Virus record (IMG/VR): IMGVR_UViG_3300024518_005412 | Location: 1-41,430 of that record | DNA length: 41,430 nucleotides | Reading direction: 5' to 3' (one strand) | Source: a virus | Shown: positions 30,181 through 37,619 of the stretch, piece by piece | Position numbering within the stretch: the first letter of the stretch is position 1 | How the letters are laid out: the number at the start of each line of letters is the position of its first letter | Translations under genes and position numbers: made by a program | Notes under the pieces: model-generated | The model's database searches: none | Seen by the model: the letters and a program-made list of their open reading frames with translations, nothing else | What the model was told of the DNA's origin: nothing

Positions 30181-30576
30181 GTGTGTGAGTTTTCAAGTCT
30201 CAAAGGTAAGATTCTGACCAAAATTGATTTGGCGGTTGGTGATGGTCAAGGGGCCTTCACTTCGGCAGACGGTACTGTGTACTCGATGTGGTACGAACAA
30301 GATTGATGTGCAAACGCTGATGTTGAAGACATCTGCGGGGATCTGGATGATCTCATAGGTTCACCGATACTGTTGGCCGAAGAAGTAAGCAATTCAGACG
30401 AGAATCCAAAGGGGGTTCCCGAGAAAGAATGGCAGGATTCATGGACTTGGACGTTCTACAAGCTGTCAACCGTCAAGGGCAGTGTGACAATTCGATGGTA
30501 TGGAGAGTCAAACGGTTACTATTCGGAATCTGTTTCGTTTTGCAAGGATGGATCCCCGTGGGGGTGCAATGGCTGA
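30181..30576 (+). CDS. Phage protein with in-frame TGA (candidate selenoprotein or broken gene)
   Basis: One reading frame of 132 codons broken only by TGA at 30304-30306 (codon 42). GTG 30181 sits six bases after GAAAGGGG. Before the stop: [12 protein letters not shown]; after it: [47 protein letters not shown] and [13 protein letters not shown]. From memory this is a common small phage family (DUF7448-like) in which the segment reads HEQDCCE.V.IEDICGDL, so TGA stands exactly where the first Cys of a CC pair is expected. A hairpin fitting bacterial SECIS rules follows (30315-30337). Alternatives are a recent nonsense mutation, plain readthrough or a sequencing error. Function of the family is unknown to me. 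Confidence 0.6.
30315..30337 (+). promoter_or_regulatory. SECIS-like hairpin after the in-frame TGA
   Basis: CGC, a T-T mismatch, then GATGT; loop TGAAG (30324-30328); ACATC, T, GCG. The loop starts 17 bases after the TGA and has G as its second base, both within the reported bacterial SECIS pattern. Eight pairs in total. Confidence 0.4.
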
Positions 30577-30763
30577 ATCCAGAAAGATGACCTTTGAGAC
30601 GTTCCGGGGGTGGTGCGGGATGGTGCGAGCCCGCCAACATCCTTGCGGCCGGGAATGGTGGTCATGTGACCAATACGCACGGCTAGCGGTGCCCTTGCGT
30701 TTTGTGAGATGTACCCAATCCAAATGCCCAGCCTGGAAAAACTTCCGAAAAGTAAAACCATGA
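30569..30763 (+). CDS. Small Cys/Trp-rich protein
   Basis: A 64-residue protein from ATG 30569, overlapping the previous gene by eight bases. Cys in [31 protein letters not shown] suggest metal binding. Very basic. Ends just before the folded RNA at 30776. Confidence 0.5.
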   Translation: MAESRKMTFETFRGWCGMVRARQHPCGREWWSCDQYARLAVPLRFVRCTQSKCPAWKNFRKVKP

Positions 30764-30775
30764 TTCAAAAACCTT

Positions 30776-30870
30776 GTGCAGTGCAAAGTGTCCGAAGCGC
30801 TACCCCAGATGATAACCGGTGGGCATGGTGTCCATCGGGGCAATTCTCCAACTTTGCACTGCATGTTTTT
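30776..30870 (+). ncRNA. Folded RNA element / attenuator upstream of dnaB
   Basis: A 14-bp outer stem GTGCAGTGCAAAGT (30776-30789) with ACTTTGCACTGCAT (30851-30864) encloses about 60 bases. Inside, CCCC-A-GATG (30803-30811) pairs with CATC-GGGG (30833-30840) around a small ACC/GGT hairpin. T5 follows at 30866-30870. The nested layout plus T-tract fits a structured small RNA or a riboswitch-like terminator; I match it to no known class. The stretch 30764-31046 has no convincing gene. Confidence 0.5.
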
Positions 30871-30961
30871 AAACCACATCGATTGGTGTTAGGCCGTTGT
30901 GTGAGCGTTTGGCCGTGGGTTGGTTCCCTCAACCCCCTTTTCCAATCCATGGTCAACCCCA

Positions 30962-31021
30962 GCCCCCTGGTTTTCAAGCAGCGCACCCCCTTTCGCGTTG
31001 CCCCCGTGAAAGCCAGGGGGC
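30962..31021 (+). promoter_or_regulatory. Second large hairpin in the dnaB leader
   Basis: GCCCCCTGGTTTTCA (30962-30976) pairs over 15 bp (one G-T) with TGAAAGCCAGGGGGC (31007-31021); an inner GCAGCG/CGTTGC stem is possible. It ends 26 bases before ATG 31047 and could control dnaB expression. TCTTTCCCCTTTC follows, a poor terminator tail. Confidence 0.5.
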
Positions 31022-31046
31022 GTCTTTCCCCTTTCACCAGCCTCTA

Positions 31047-32438
31047 ATGCACGCACAAGAGCCCAGAACGCCCCCTTACAGCCCAGAAGCGGAAAAAGCC
31101 ACACTGGGGGCTGTCTTTGTGGATAACGCCGTTCTAGGGGCCTTGTTGGACCTCTTAGAGCCTATGGACTTTTACGTCACTGCACACAGGCTGATGTTTG
31201 AATCCATGGTCAGAGTCTCATCACAAGGGCTGCCAACTGACCCAGTAACCGTTGGAAATGACCTCAAAGATAACGGCAATCTTGAAAAAGCCGGTGGTGT
31301 CATGGCCATCTCAGAATTGATGGATGCAGTGGCAGTGACTGCAAACGTTGAGCATTATGCTGCAATCGTGCGAGAAAAGGCTGCAATCAGGCGAGTAATA
31401 TCAACCAGCCAATCCCTGGCAGCCGAGGGTCTAGCTGGGGTTGATGATGTTACAGATTATTTGGATGCAGCAGAACGGGCGATCCATGATGCCACCAACA
31501 CCAAGCAATCAACGGATTATGTCAGCTTTGCACAATCTGCCCCCGATGTATTCAAGTCTGTAGAACAGGCCTGCCAACGTGGGGATAGGATGTCTGGCCA
31601 CACTTCTGGATTTGATGAAATCGACAAGATGACAAACGGATTCAGAAAAGGGGAACTGATTATCGTTGCTGGCCGTCCTGCCATGGGCAAAACCACCCTT
31701 GGGGTCAACATTGCAACTAATCTCACTCAGCAGACAGGGAAAGCATCCATTGTTTTCAGTCTGGAAATGGGACGTGAAGAGCTAGTTAAAAGGGTCATGT
31801 GCTCTGAGGGGGGAATAAACGCCCAAAACATGAGATCAAATAATCTCAGCCCAGACGACATGAGAAAAATGGTCAAAGTCACAGCAGAAGTCTCACAACA
31901 CCCAATATACTTTTTCGATAAATCCCCAATGACCCCATATGACATCCGCTCAAAATCTCGAAGATTGGCCAAGGATCATGATTTGGGGGTGATTGTGGTG
32001 GATTATCTCCAACTGATGAGTAGCAGGCAAACCAAGGGTGGGGGGCGTCAAATCAGCAACCGTGAACAAGAGATTGCAGACATTTCCCGTTCAATGAAAT
32101 CCCTGGCCAAAGAGTTAGAAGTCCCAGTCATTGCCCTATCTCAACTCAATCGGGGCCTCGAAAGCAGACCCGACAAACGCCCCAAGATGTCAGATTTGAG
32201 AGAATCAGGGGCAATTGAACAAGATGCTGACCTAATCATGTTTGTGTATCGTGATGAGGTATACCATCCAGACACTGACAGTGAAGGGATTGCAGAAATC
32301 ATCATTGCAAAACAGCGCTCTGGCCCCATTGGGACGGTCAAACTCAAATTTTGGGGTCAATACAACCGGTTTGATAATCTGGCAGAGCAACCAAGCCAGC
32401 CGAATTACCCCCCGGAAAATCCAAGGGATGGATACTAG
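31047..32438 (+). CDS. dnaB: DnaB-type replicative helicase
   Basis: A 463-residue helicase. N-terminal DnaB domain about 10-115 (SPEAEKATLGAVFVDN, FYVTAHRLMFESM). RecA-like core: Walker A GRPAMGKTT at 209-217, FSLEMGREEL, Walker B VIVVDYLQLM at 315-324, LSQLNRGLE and LRESGAIEQDADLIMFVYR near the end with the arginine finger region. It unwinds DNA at the phage fork and would be loaded by the 27019 product. ATG 31047 gives the family's usual N-terminus; the upstream in-frame Pro-rich extension is leader sequence with hairpins. Confidence 0.92.
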   Translation: MHAQEPRTPPYSPEAEKATLGAVFVDNAVLGALLDLLEPMDFYVTAHRLMFESMVRVSSQGLPTDPVTVGNDLKDNGNLEKAGGVMAISELMDAVAVTANVEHYAAIVREKAAIRRVISTSQSLAAEGLAGVDDVTDYLDAAERAIHDATNTKQSTDYVSFAQSAPDVFKSVEQACQRGDRMSGHTSGFDEIDKMTNGFRKGELIIVAGRPAMGKTTLGVNIATNLTQQTGKASIVFSLEMGREELVKRVMCSEGGINAQNMRSNNLSPDDMRKMVKVTAEVSQHPIYFFDKSPMTPYDIRSKSRRLAKDHDLGVIVVDYLQLMSSRQTKGGGRQISNREQEIADISRSMKSLAKELEVPVIALSQLNRGLESRPDKRPKMSDLRESGAIEQDADLIMFVYRDEVYHPDTDSEGIAEIIIAKQRSGPIGTVKLKFWGQYNRFDNLAEQPSQPNYPPENPRDGY

Positions 32439-32452
32439 GAAAGAATTCAACA

Positions 32453-32680
32453 ATGAGCGATTCAATCACAAATTCATGGATGCAAAGAGCCCTGGCAGCA
32501 GAACGCGAAATCGAACGGATGGATTATGATTACGTTCGATTGAAAAATGAGAATGATGCTGTGCTGGCTGAAATGACCCTTCGATGTTTCCAGTTGGATG
32601 AACTGAGAACCAGGCTGGAAGATTGTGAAAAGGATGCTGCTAGGTTCAGGGAAACCATCAAGTCTCTCAAAAAGAGATGA
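32453..32680 (+). CDS. Small coiled-coil protein
   Basis: A 75-residue protein after the helicase gene, helical throughout (RALAAEREIERMDYDYVRLK, LRTRLEDCEKDAARFRETIK). Probably an accessory early protein. No family recognised. Confidence 0.5.
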   Translation: MSDSITNSWMQRALAAEREIERMDYDYVRLKNENDAVLAEMTLRCFQLDELRTRLEDCEKDAARFRETIKSLKKR

Positions 32681-32702
32681 CTTTTTTGTTCAGGGATGCA
32701 AC

Positions 32703-32727
32703 AAAAAACGGACGGGTTGTTATAGTT
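32703..32727 (+). promoter_or_regulatory. Putative A6-N10-GTTATAGTT promoter
   Basis: AAAAAA 32703-32708, ten bases, GTTATAGTT 32719-32727, 30 bases before GTG 32757. Also fits an extended -10 (TGT-TATAGT). Confidence 0.45.
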
Positions 32728-32756
32728 GGTTTAGGGTAGATGATGAAAGGGAACCT

Positions 32757-32984
32757 GTGAGCAAATCAAAACTCGATGATGTTATTCAGGTATCAATTCC
32801 AACCAGAACGAAACCGATGAGGTTCGACAACGAACAATACAACGAGGCCTACGGTTTCTACAAAACTGCGAATATGCCTCATCGGATTCTGGATTACCTG
32901 TCCAAGAGTCGCGACAACGTAGAGTGGGCAGCAGCGGCTTACGACGTCCTGATGGGTTTGAAACCGAGAACAGGCGATGAATAA
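32757..32984 (+). CDS. Unknown small protein
   Basis: A 75-residue protein from GTG 32757 after GAAAGGG. Starts VSKSKLDDVIQVSIPTRTK, and continues YNEAYGFYKTANMPHRILDY. First of a run of very small genes behind its own promoter. No family recognised. Confidence 0.5.
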   Translation: MSKSKLDDVIQVSIPTRTKPMRFDNEQYNEAYGFYKTANMPHRILDYLSKSRDNVEWAAAAYDVLMGLKPRTGDE

Positions 32985-33330
32985 CGGTCACAAAATACGG
33001 TTGGTGGGGGTTAGGCCGGGGCCCATGTTTACCTTTGAAAACAGTTGGGATCCAAAAAAACAGGCAGAAAATCGGAAACTATTTCGAGAATGGATGGATG
33101 AAATGGGCGAAGAAGTGTTGGATGGAAAATATGTGACGATTGAAAAATCGGCAGTAGAACGACTTTTCGGTGAATGGAAGGATGACAATCTCCCAGAGGG
33201 GGTGATTGCTGTTCTGGTGGTGGGTGGTTCCCTTCGAGGCCCCATTGCAAAACTGCTGTTCAAGTTGGCCATGGTGTTACTCAAACGGGCTGCCAAGAAA
33301 TCAGGCAGTGGCGTGGATATTTTCGAATAA
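32977..33330 (+). CDS. Unknown protein
   Basis: A 117-residue protein overlapping the previous gene by eight bases. Beta start (HKIRLVGVRPGPMFTF), charged helices (about 26-60) and a hydrophobic/basic C-terminal segment (IAKLLFKLAMVLLKRAAKKS) that could be amphipathic or membrane-touching. No family recognised. Confidence 0.5.
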   Translation: MNNGHKIRLVGVRPGPMFTFENSWDPKKQAENRKLFREWMDEMGEEVLDGKYVTIEKSAVERLFGEWKDDNLPEGVIAVLVVGGSLRGPIAKLLFKLAMVLLKRAAKKSGSGVDIFE

Positions 33331-33590
33331 TGGCTTTTGCAATTCTCCCCAGATTGATTTTGCATTGTGGGGTGGAATCGTGCGGAATGTGCGATTTCCT
33401 AGGGGTTTTAGAACCTCGATGCTATCTGTTTGGTGAAGAATTAAAGTCAAAAGATTCTCGAACACCGCTCAGAAGCTCTGCATGCATCCAGGCTCAGAAC
33501 GACGAGAGAAAGAGACAGGGGCGATTGGCCGACACGGTTCTGCGAAAAGTCGGCGTGGTACACAAAATAGAAACGTTCGAAGACGAATAA
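33330..33590 (+). CDS. Small Cys-containing protein
   Basis: An 86-residue protein, ATG overlapping the previous stop. Cys in LHCGVESCGMCDF and EPRCY suggest a metal site in the first 35 residues; a basic helical middle and an acidic tail follow. No family recognised. Confidence 0.5.
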   Translation: MAFAILPRLILHCGVESCGMCDFLGVLEPRCYLFGEELKSKDSRTPLRSSACIQAQNDERKRQGRLADTVLRKVGVVHKIETFEDE

Positions 33591-33613
33591 TCCGACATTG
33601 AAAGGGGTTTCAG

Positions 33614-34294
33614 ATGTCAAAAATCATCGGGTATATCAGGGTCAGCACTTCAAAACAGGCAGATGAGGGCCACAGCCTGGATGCACAAAGAGCGAAGTTG
33701 CAAGCCTATGCAAATCTGTATGAACTAGATCTGGTGGGAATCCACGTGGATGCTGGGTTGTCTGGCAAATCCCTAGATAGGCCAGCGTTACAGCAGGCCC
33801 TGGCAGACCTCAAATCAGGCAAAGCAACCGGGTTACTCACCATGAAGTTGGATCGGCTGAGTCGTTCAGTGGCCGATATGGGGCGTCTGATGGCGGAATA
33901 TTTCAACCCCCGGTCTGGATACCAGCTGATTGCAGTGAATGATTCCATCGATACCAGCACGGCATCAGGCCGGTTGGTGGTCAACATCCTGGCATCGGTG
34001 GCCCAATGGGAACGGGAAGCCACGGGTGAACGCGTAAGCTCAACCATGGCCCATATGAGGGAATCAGGCCAGTACACAGGTGGACAGCCCAGATACGGTT
34101 ACAAGGTCTCCAAGGATGGCAGCCAGTTGGAAAAGCACGAAGCTGAGCAAAGGGTTATTCGTTCCGCCCAAGCAATGCATTTGGAAGGCAGAACGCTATC
34201 CAGTATTGCAAAGGCTCTGAATGTCACCAAGTTCAGAACACGTGGGGGTGGGCTGTTTCAAGTCAATCAAATCAAGGGGATGCTGGCGCAATAA
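33614..34294 (+). CDS. Serine recombinase / resolvase
   Basis: A 226-residue protein with GAAAGGGG seven bases before ATG 33614. Catalytic domain about 1-140: Ser11 in GYIRVSTSKQ, GLSGKSLDRPAL, LDRLSRSVADM and ASVAQWEREATGERV. The C-terminal part has a GGQPRYGYKV recombinase segment and a short HTH (TLSSIAKALNV). Length is that of resolvases/invertases or short integrases, not large integrases. It may integrate the phage, resolve dimers, or invert a segment. A perfect parS lies seven bases after its stop, favouring a plasmid-like maintenance role. Confidence 0.85.
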   Translation: MSKIIGYIRVSTSKQADEGHSLDAQRAKLQAYANLYELDLVGIHVDAGLSGKSLDRPALQQALADLKSGKATGLLTMKLDRLSRSVADMGRLMAEYFNPRSGYQLIAVNDSIDTSTASGRLVVNILASVAQWEREATGERVSSTMAHMRESGQYTGGQPRYGYKVSKDGSQLEKHEAEQRVIRSAQAMHLEGRTLSSIAKALNVTKFRTRGGGLFQVNQIKGMLAQ

Positions 34295-34300
34295 TCAGAT

Positions 34301-34316
34301 TGTTTCACGTGAAACA
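34301..34316. promoter_or_regulatory. parS: Perfect parS centromere site
   Basis: The 16-base palindrome TGTTTCACGTGAAACA equals the conserved chromosomal parS consensus bound by bacterial ParB (Spo0J). It lies between the serine recombinase and the next small gene. I saw no second copy and no ParA or ParB gene in the window, so the host ParB would be the binder. Confidence 0.85.
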
Positions 34317-34336
34317 TTCAAAGAGAGGGGTTTGGG

Positions 34337-34537
34337 ATGGGAAATTGGACAAGGGAACCGCCAGGGTCGGACGGAATTTACTGGTGGATAAGCAGATCTT
34401 TTTGGATGGACGAATGGAATCGTCCAATTGCGGTTCGATTTGCGAAGGGTGAAGAATTAGAGGGTTTAAAGGAATACCGCTGGTCTCAATCCATTGAGCA
34501 ACCAGAACCGCCCAAACCACCAGAAAAGGACGAATAA
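34337..34537 (+). CDS. Unknown small protein
   Basis: A 66-residue protein with GAGAGGGG upstream. Trp-rich (GIYWWISRSFWMDEWNRPI), then a Pro/Glu tail. Stop overlaps the next ATG. Confidence 0.5.
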   Translation: MGNWTREPPGSDGIYWWISRSFWMDEWNRPIAVRFAKGEELEGLKEYRWSQSIEQPEPPKPPEKDE

Positions 34538-34749
34538 TGGCAGACACGAAAATTCAGCGAATCAAGGCAGGTGAATCAACCGCATTGCAAGTGAAGGGTG
34601 GTGGTTGGGCCTGGAGAGAATCCCAGTATTCAGGGATTCTGGTTACATCCAAAGAAGCACAATCCAGCGCGGTATTCCTACCAGACCCAATTTTGCAGGC
34701 CATGGGATACACATACAAAACCGTAAAGGGTGAAGATGAACGCCGATAA
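34537..34749 (+). CDS. Unknown small protein
   Basis: A 70-residue protein, beta-rich (STALQVKGGGWAWRESQYSG, then ILVTS and AVFLPD). Overlaps both neighbours. No family recognised. Confidence 0.5.
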   Translation: MADTKIQRIKAGESTALQVKGGGWAWRESQYSGILVTSKEAQSSAVFLPDPILQAMGYTYKTVKGEDERR

Positions 34750-34915
34750 AACCCCAGTTTATGAGGTGCTGAGGCAGACGGTCGAACATGAGGAAGAGTT
34801 GGGAAAATTCTACACGCTGGCCGATGCTGAGCAATTCATCAGGGAAAATGGAGATTTGGAAGATTTCGACCACCACCTAGTAATTCATCTGTGCAGCGAG
34901 GATGAAGATGGGTAG
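34736..34915 (+). CDS. Unknown small acidic protein
   Basis: A 59-residue protein from ATG 34736 (GTG 34730 possible). Sequence MNADKTPVYEVLRQTVEHEE, then ADAEQFIRENGD and HHLVIHLCSED. No family recognised. Confidence 0.5.
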   Translation: MNADKTPVYEVLRQTVEHEEELGKFYTLADAEQFIRENGDLEDFDHHLVIHLCSEDEDG

Positions 34916-35177
34916 CCAAGACTACAAAGACATCAAACGTTGGGAAAGCCACCAGCGAATGAGAGATGCCATGATTTCTGTGAAATCGGAGGACGTGAAA
35001 ATGGACGAACCCCAAGACGGTGGTGATTGGAAGGAATACAAGGCGTTTGAGACAGCAGTGAAGAAAATCTGTGAAAAGCATGGATTCAAATGCTGGATAT
35101 ACAACCACACCACAGACATGGTGAAGGTTCAACTTTCTGAGCTTTCAAGGGTTTTGGAGGGTGAAAAAGATGACTGA
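34908..35177 (+). CDS. Unknown small protein
   Basis: An 89-residue protein from ATG 34908. Charged helical first half, then a small alpha-beta end (CEKHGFKCWIYNHTTDMVKV). No family recognised. Confidence 0.5.
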   Translation: MGSQDYKDIKRWESHQRMRDAMISVKSEDVKMDEPQDGGDWKEYKAFETAVKKICEKHGFKCWIYNHTTDMVKVQLSELSRVLEGEKDD

Positions 35178-35379
35178 TGACACAGAACTAGAGGAATCCA
35201 TCCTTTGGCCGGTCAGGGAAGAGATTGAGATTCTGAACAAGATTATTGCTGTTCATGCACTATCTGAGGTTGATGAACCAATCAGGTGTTTGGGTGATGT
35301 GATTGATGCAGCCCAGGCCATCGCCAGAATCAAGCTGGATGCATGGCGTGATTATCACGATAGAACCGAAAAGGAGTGA
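35170..35379 (+). CDS. Unknown small acidic helical protein
   Basis: A 69-residue protein from ATG 35170 after GGAGGG. ELEESILWPVREEIEILNKI and a second helix AAQAIARIKLDAW. No family recognised. Confidence 0.5.
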   Translation: MTDDTELEESILWPVREEIEILNKIIAVHALSEVDEPIRCLGDVIDAAQAIARIKLDAWRDYHDRTEKE

Positions 35380-35381
35380 AA

Positions 35382-35576
35382 ATGTCAGACAACGAAACAA
35401 AATCAACTGAACTGCCCAATAATATTCTGCCAGCTGATTATCTGATTGGGGCAATCAGTGGGGGAATCAAGGCAGGATTCAACGATTTCATAGCCAAGCT
35501 GGTTATCGGAATCACCAATGATGTCCTGGCCAGGGTTGAGGAAAGGCTGGGGGAAAAGGGGAAATCTGATGGGTAA
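35382..35576 (+). CDS. Unknown small protein
   Basis: A 64-residue protein. YLIGAISGGIKAGFNDFIAK in the middle looks amphipathic or weakly membrane-active. The end is basic. No family recognised. Confidence 0.45.
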   Translation: MSDNETKSTELPNNILPADYLIGAISGGIKAGFNDFIAKLVIGITNDVLARVEERLGEKGKSDG

Positions 35577-35766
35577 CTTTTACGCAGATCGAGACCGAGA
35601 ACAAAGGCGCGAAGAGATGTGGTGGGATACGTTCAATGCTGCTTTGCAAGGGCTGGCGTCTGTTTCAGGTGATACTTGGGAGAGTGATGTTGGCTCTGCA
35701 TGCATTTGTGCAACCATGGCCCATGGATTCACCCCAGATTCCTATGTTGGAGTTGATGACAAGTAG
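35569..35766 (+). CDS. Unknown small protein
   Basis: A 65-residue protein from ATG 35569, overlapping the gene before. MGNFYADRDREQRREEMWW followed by FNAALQGLASVSG and two Cys. No family recognised. Confidence 0.45.
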   Translation: MGNFYADRDREQRREEMWWDTFNAALQGLASVSGDTWESDVGSACICATMAHGFTPDSYVGVDDK

Positions 35767-35787
35767 GCGACCATGAAAGGGGTTGGG

Positions 35788-36024
35788 ATGATGATTGAAA
35801 CTGAGATATTAGCGATAATTGCGGCAATCGGTGGTTTCATTGTCGGTTACATCGTAGGGGCCAGCACAACCAAGATGGGGAGGGTTGTCTACGTCGAAAA
35901 GGGCGAAACTAGACCATCAATGAGAACTGACCGGGATATTGGGATCTCTATCTTCGGTGGTGGTCGAGGCGTAGGCATTGGGGCACCACCACCCAGACCA
36001 CCCCAAAGGAGGGATGATGACTGA
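35788..36024 (+). CDS. Small membrane protein with Gly/Pro/Arg tail
   Basis: A 78-residue protein; GAAAGGGG (35775-35782) points to ATG 35788. Membrane helix about 4-26 (ILAIIAAIGGFIVGYIVGAS). The tail is Gly-rich, then Pro-rich (GGGRGVGIGAPPPRPPQRR). Orientation probably C-terminus inside. Confidence 0.5.
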   Translation: MMIETEILAIIAAIGGFIVGYIVGASTTKMGRVVYVEKGETRPSMRTDRDIGISIFGGGRGVGIGAPPPRPPQRRDDD

Positions 36025-36460
36025 AACTGAAAAAATGCTGTATGAAAACGGCCAAGGAATGAGCAAGGGTGGTGTGAATGACCCCCCGAAGACATCCAGA
36101 CCGGAAACAAGGCCACAAGCCGATGAAAAAAAGCAACTGACAGATGCAGTGGATTCACTTCTGAGCGTATACAGACAGATTCGTGAAGCAATGGGTCTGC
36201 ATCATGAGACACCGATGCATGATGTGATTTCAAAGCTCAGGGAAGATTACCAGGGGGTTGAGTCTGATAGACCGTTGGCCCCAAGTGATGAGCGGGTGTT
36301 GATTGTGGGTTTTTTGAGAGAAGACGCCAAAGGTTGCAGATTTTATGCATCCAAGATGGATGGGAACACCAACGGTCTTTACAATTTGGCGCTGGCAACC
36401 GAAGTCCTGGCTGACAAGATTGAAAAGGGCCTGCATCTCAGCCCCAAAGACAAATCCTGA
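36017..36460 (+). CDS. Unknown protein
   Basis: A 147-residue protein with AAAGGAGGG directly upstream of ATG 36017. Disordered first 35 residues, then helical (LTDAVDSLLSVYRQIREAMG) and a typical small-phage-protein end with LATEVLADKIEKGLHL. The central part (DERVLIVGFLREDAKGCRFY) may be a short alpha-beta unit. No family recognised. Confidence 0.5.
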   Translation: MTETEKMLYENGQGMSKGGVNDPPKTSRPETRPQADEKKQLTDAVDSLLSVYRQIREAMGLHHETPMHDVISKLREDYQGVESDRPLAPSDERVLIVGFLREDAKGCRFYASKMDGNTNGLYNLALATEVLADKIEKGLHLSPKDKS

Positions 36461-36669
36461 TGGTTGAAGAATACCGCTATGGTTTTGAAATCGAGATGTT
36501 CAACGGTCCCAAGGGAACGGGAAAGCCACGGTTTGACGGTGATGACTGTGAACCATCGTGCCCCTACATGGTGAGAGATGAGTTTTGTGAGAAGTATGGG
36601 GAACACATCTGTCAGTGCAGACGGTTGGAGGAATGCAGGGCTGACCATTGCAAAGGAGATTCGGAATGA
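36460..36669 (+). CDS. Small Cys-rich protein
   Basis: A 69-residue protein with eight Cys in the last 45 residues (DDCEPSCPYM, FCEKYG, ICQCRRLEEC, DHC), probably zinc-binding. It overlaps the previous gene's stop. Confidence 0.5.
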   Translation: MVEEYRYGFEIEMFNGPKGTGKPRFDGDDCEPSCPYMVRDEFCEKYGEHICQCRRLEECRADHCKGDSE

Positions 36670-36914
36670 CTGAGAAAGAACGTAGACCTTGTGGGGATTG
36701 TAAGTGGTGTGAGTTCGACAAGAGCCTAGACGAACATGCCCCCGGAAGGCTTTTGCCACGGTACTGCTACCACGAAGATGCAAAATGGTGGGATGCCATT
36801 GATGGGTGGGTGACCGCACTAGACACAGGGTTGGAAGGGTTTGTCTGCAAGATGGTAAACCCCCAAGGCTACTGTGAACATTGGGAATCCAAGGCTGAGA
36901 CAGATTCTGAATAG
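36666..36914 (+). CDS. Small Cys-rich protein
   Basis: An 82-residue protein: PCGDCKWCEFD at the start, then RYCYHEDAKWWD, VCKMVNP and GYCEHWE. The ends pair in the way of phage proteins that bind zinc through a CxxC...C-x-W layout (CxxCxWC start, CEHWE end). Function unknown. Confidence 0.55.
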   Translation: MTEKERRPCGDCKWCEFDKSLDEHAPGRLLPRYCYHEDAKWWDAIDGWVTALDTGLEGFVCKMVNPQGYCEHWESKAETDSE

Positions 36915-36964
36915 CAACTGTGTTGGATGCTCTGAGGGTTGGATTTTTACGAAAGGGGATGGAA

Positions 36965-37327
36965 ATGGGAAATCCCAAGACAGACGAAAAGTGCTCCAAA
37001 TGTGGGGCTGAGATTGCAACCGGCTGGTTAGAACTTCCTGGTAGTGGAATCATCGGGCTTTGTGATGGTTGCCAATTCAAGTTTTCAAACTTCCTGGATG
37101 AAATCAATTCGTCACCAGATAGGAAGACCAAAGCCATGAAAGCCCGCAAAAGCTGCAAGGAATGCCGTGGTAGGGGTTGGGATACACGGTGGGTTGCTGA
37201 CAAGATGGAATTTCGGTTGTGTGACCAATGCTGGCCCAAGATGAACCGGAAGGAACGGGAGAGGGCAAAGGATGCTTTGCAGGAACATATCAGGGGGGCT
37301 AGGAATCCAAAGGAAGGGGAAAAGTGA
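36965..37327 (+). CDS. Double zinc-ribbon protein
   Basis: A 120-residue protein; GAAAGGGG at 36951-36958 selects ATG 36965. First ribbon CSKCGAEI and LCDGCQF, second CKECRGRGWD and LCDQCWP, the latter DnaJ-like. A basic helical tail follows. Probably nucleic-acid or protein binding. Confidence 0.6.
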   Translation: MGNPKTDEKCSKCGAEIATGWLELPGSGIIGLCDGCQFKFSNFLDEINSSPDRKTKAMKARKSCKECRGRGWDTRWVADKMEFRLCDQCWPKMNRKERERAKDALQEHIRGARNPKEGEK

Positions 37328-37581
37328 TGAAACGACTAACCATAATGGGTGCTGAGATGGGCTACTCTTCCAAGACGGTCCTTCGTTGTCCGAAGTGTGG
37401 ATTTGAGGGTAGTGACAGCGATACTGGCCTGAATTCCCTGGCTGGTTTACGTCTCCATTTCGCAGTGGGTGGGGCCTGGGAAATCCTACTGGACAGGGGT
37501 TGCCCCGTCTGTATCCAGAAATTGATTGAGAAGCACATTCCGGAGATGGTTCCGGTGAAGAAAGGGGCTGACAATGGCTGA
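37327..37581 (+). CDS. Zinc-finger-like small protein
   Basis: An 84-residue protein, ATG overlapping the previous stop. RCPKCGFEGSDSDTGLNS, then LHFAVGG, and CPVCIQKLIEKH give a CxxC...H...CxxC pattern. Unknown target. Confidence 0.5.
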   Translation: MKRLTIMGAEMGYSSKTVLRCPKCGFEGSDSDTGLNSLAGLRLHFAVGGAWEILLDRGCPVCIQKLIEKHIPEMVPVKKGADNG

Positions 37582-37618
37582 GATGCAAAAACCGGTTGAG
37601 AAACCAAAGGAGAACTGA
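37574..37618 (+). CDS. Possible 14-residue leader peptide
   Basis: ATG 37574 six bases after AAAGGGG encodes MAEMQKPVEKPKEN and stops just before the next start. It may be a leader peptide that couples translation, or chance. Confidence 0.25.
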   Translation: MAEMQKPVEKPKEN

Positions 37619-37619
37619 G

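Noticed and set aside
30897-31046. N-terminal extension of DnaB
   Set aside because: Pro-rich translation of the hairpin-containing leader. The helicase family begins near the ATG at 31047.
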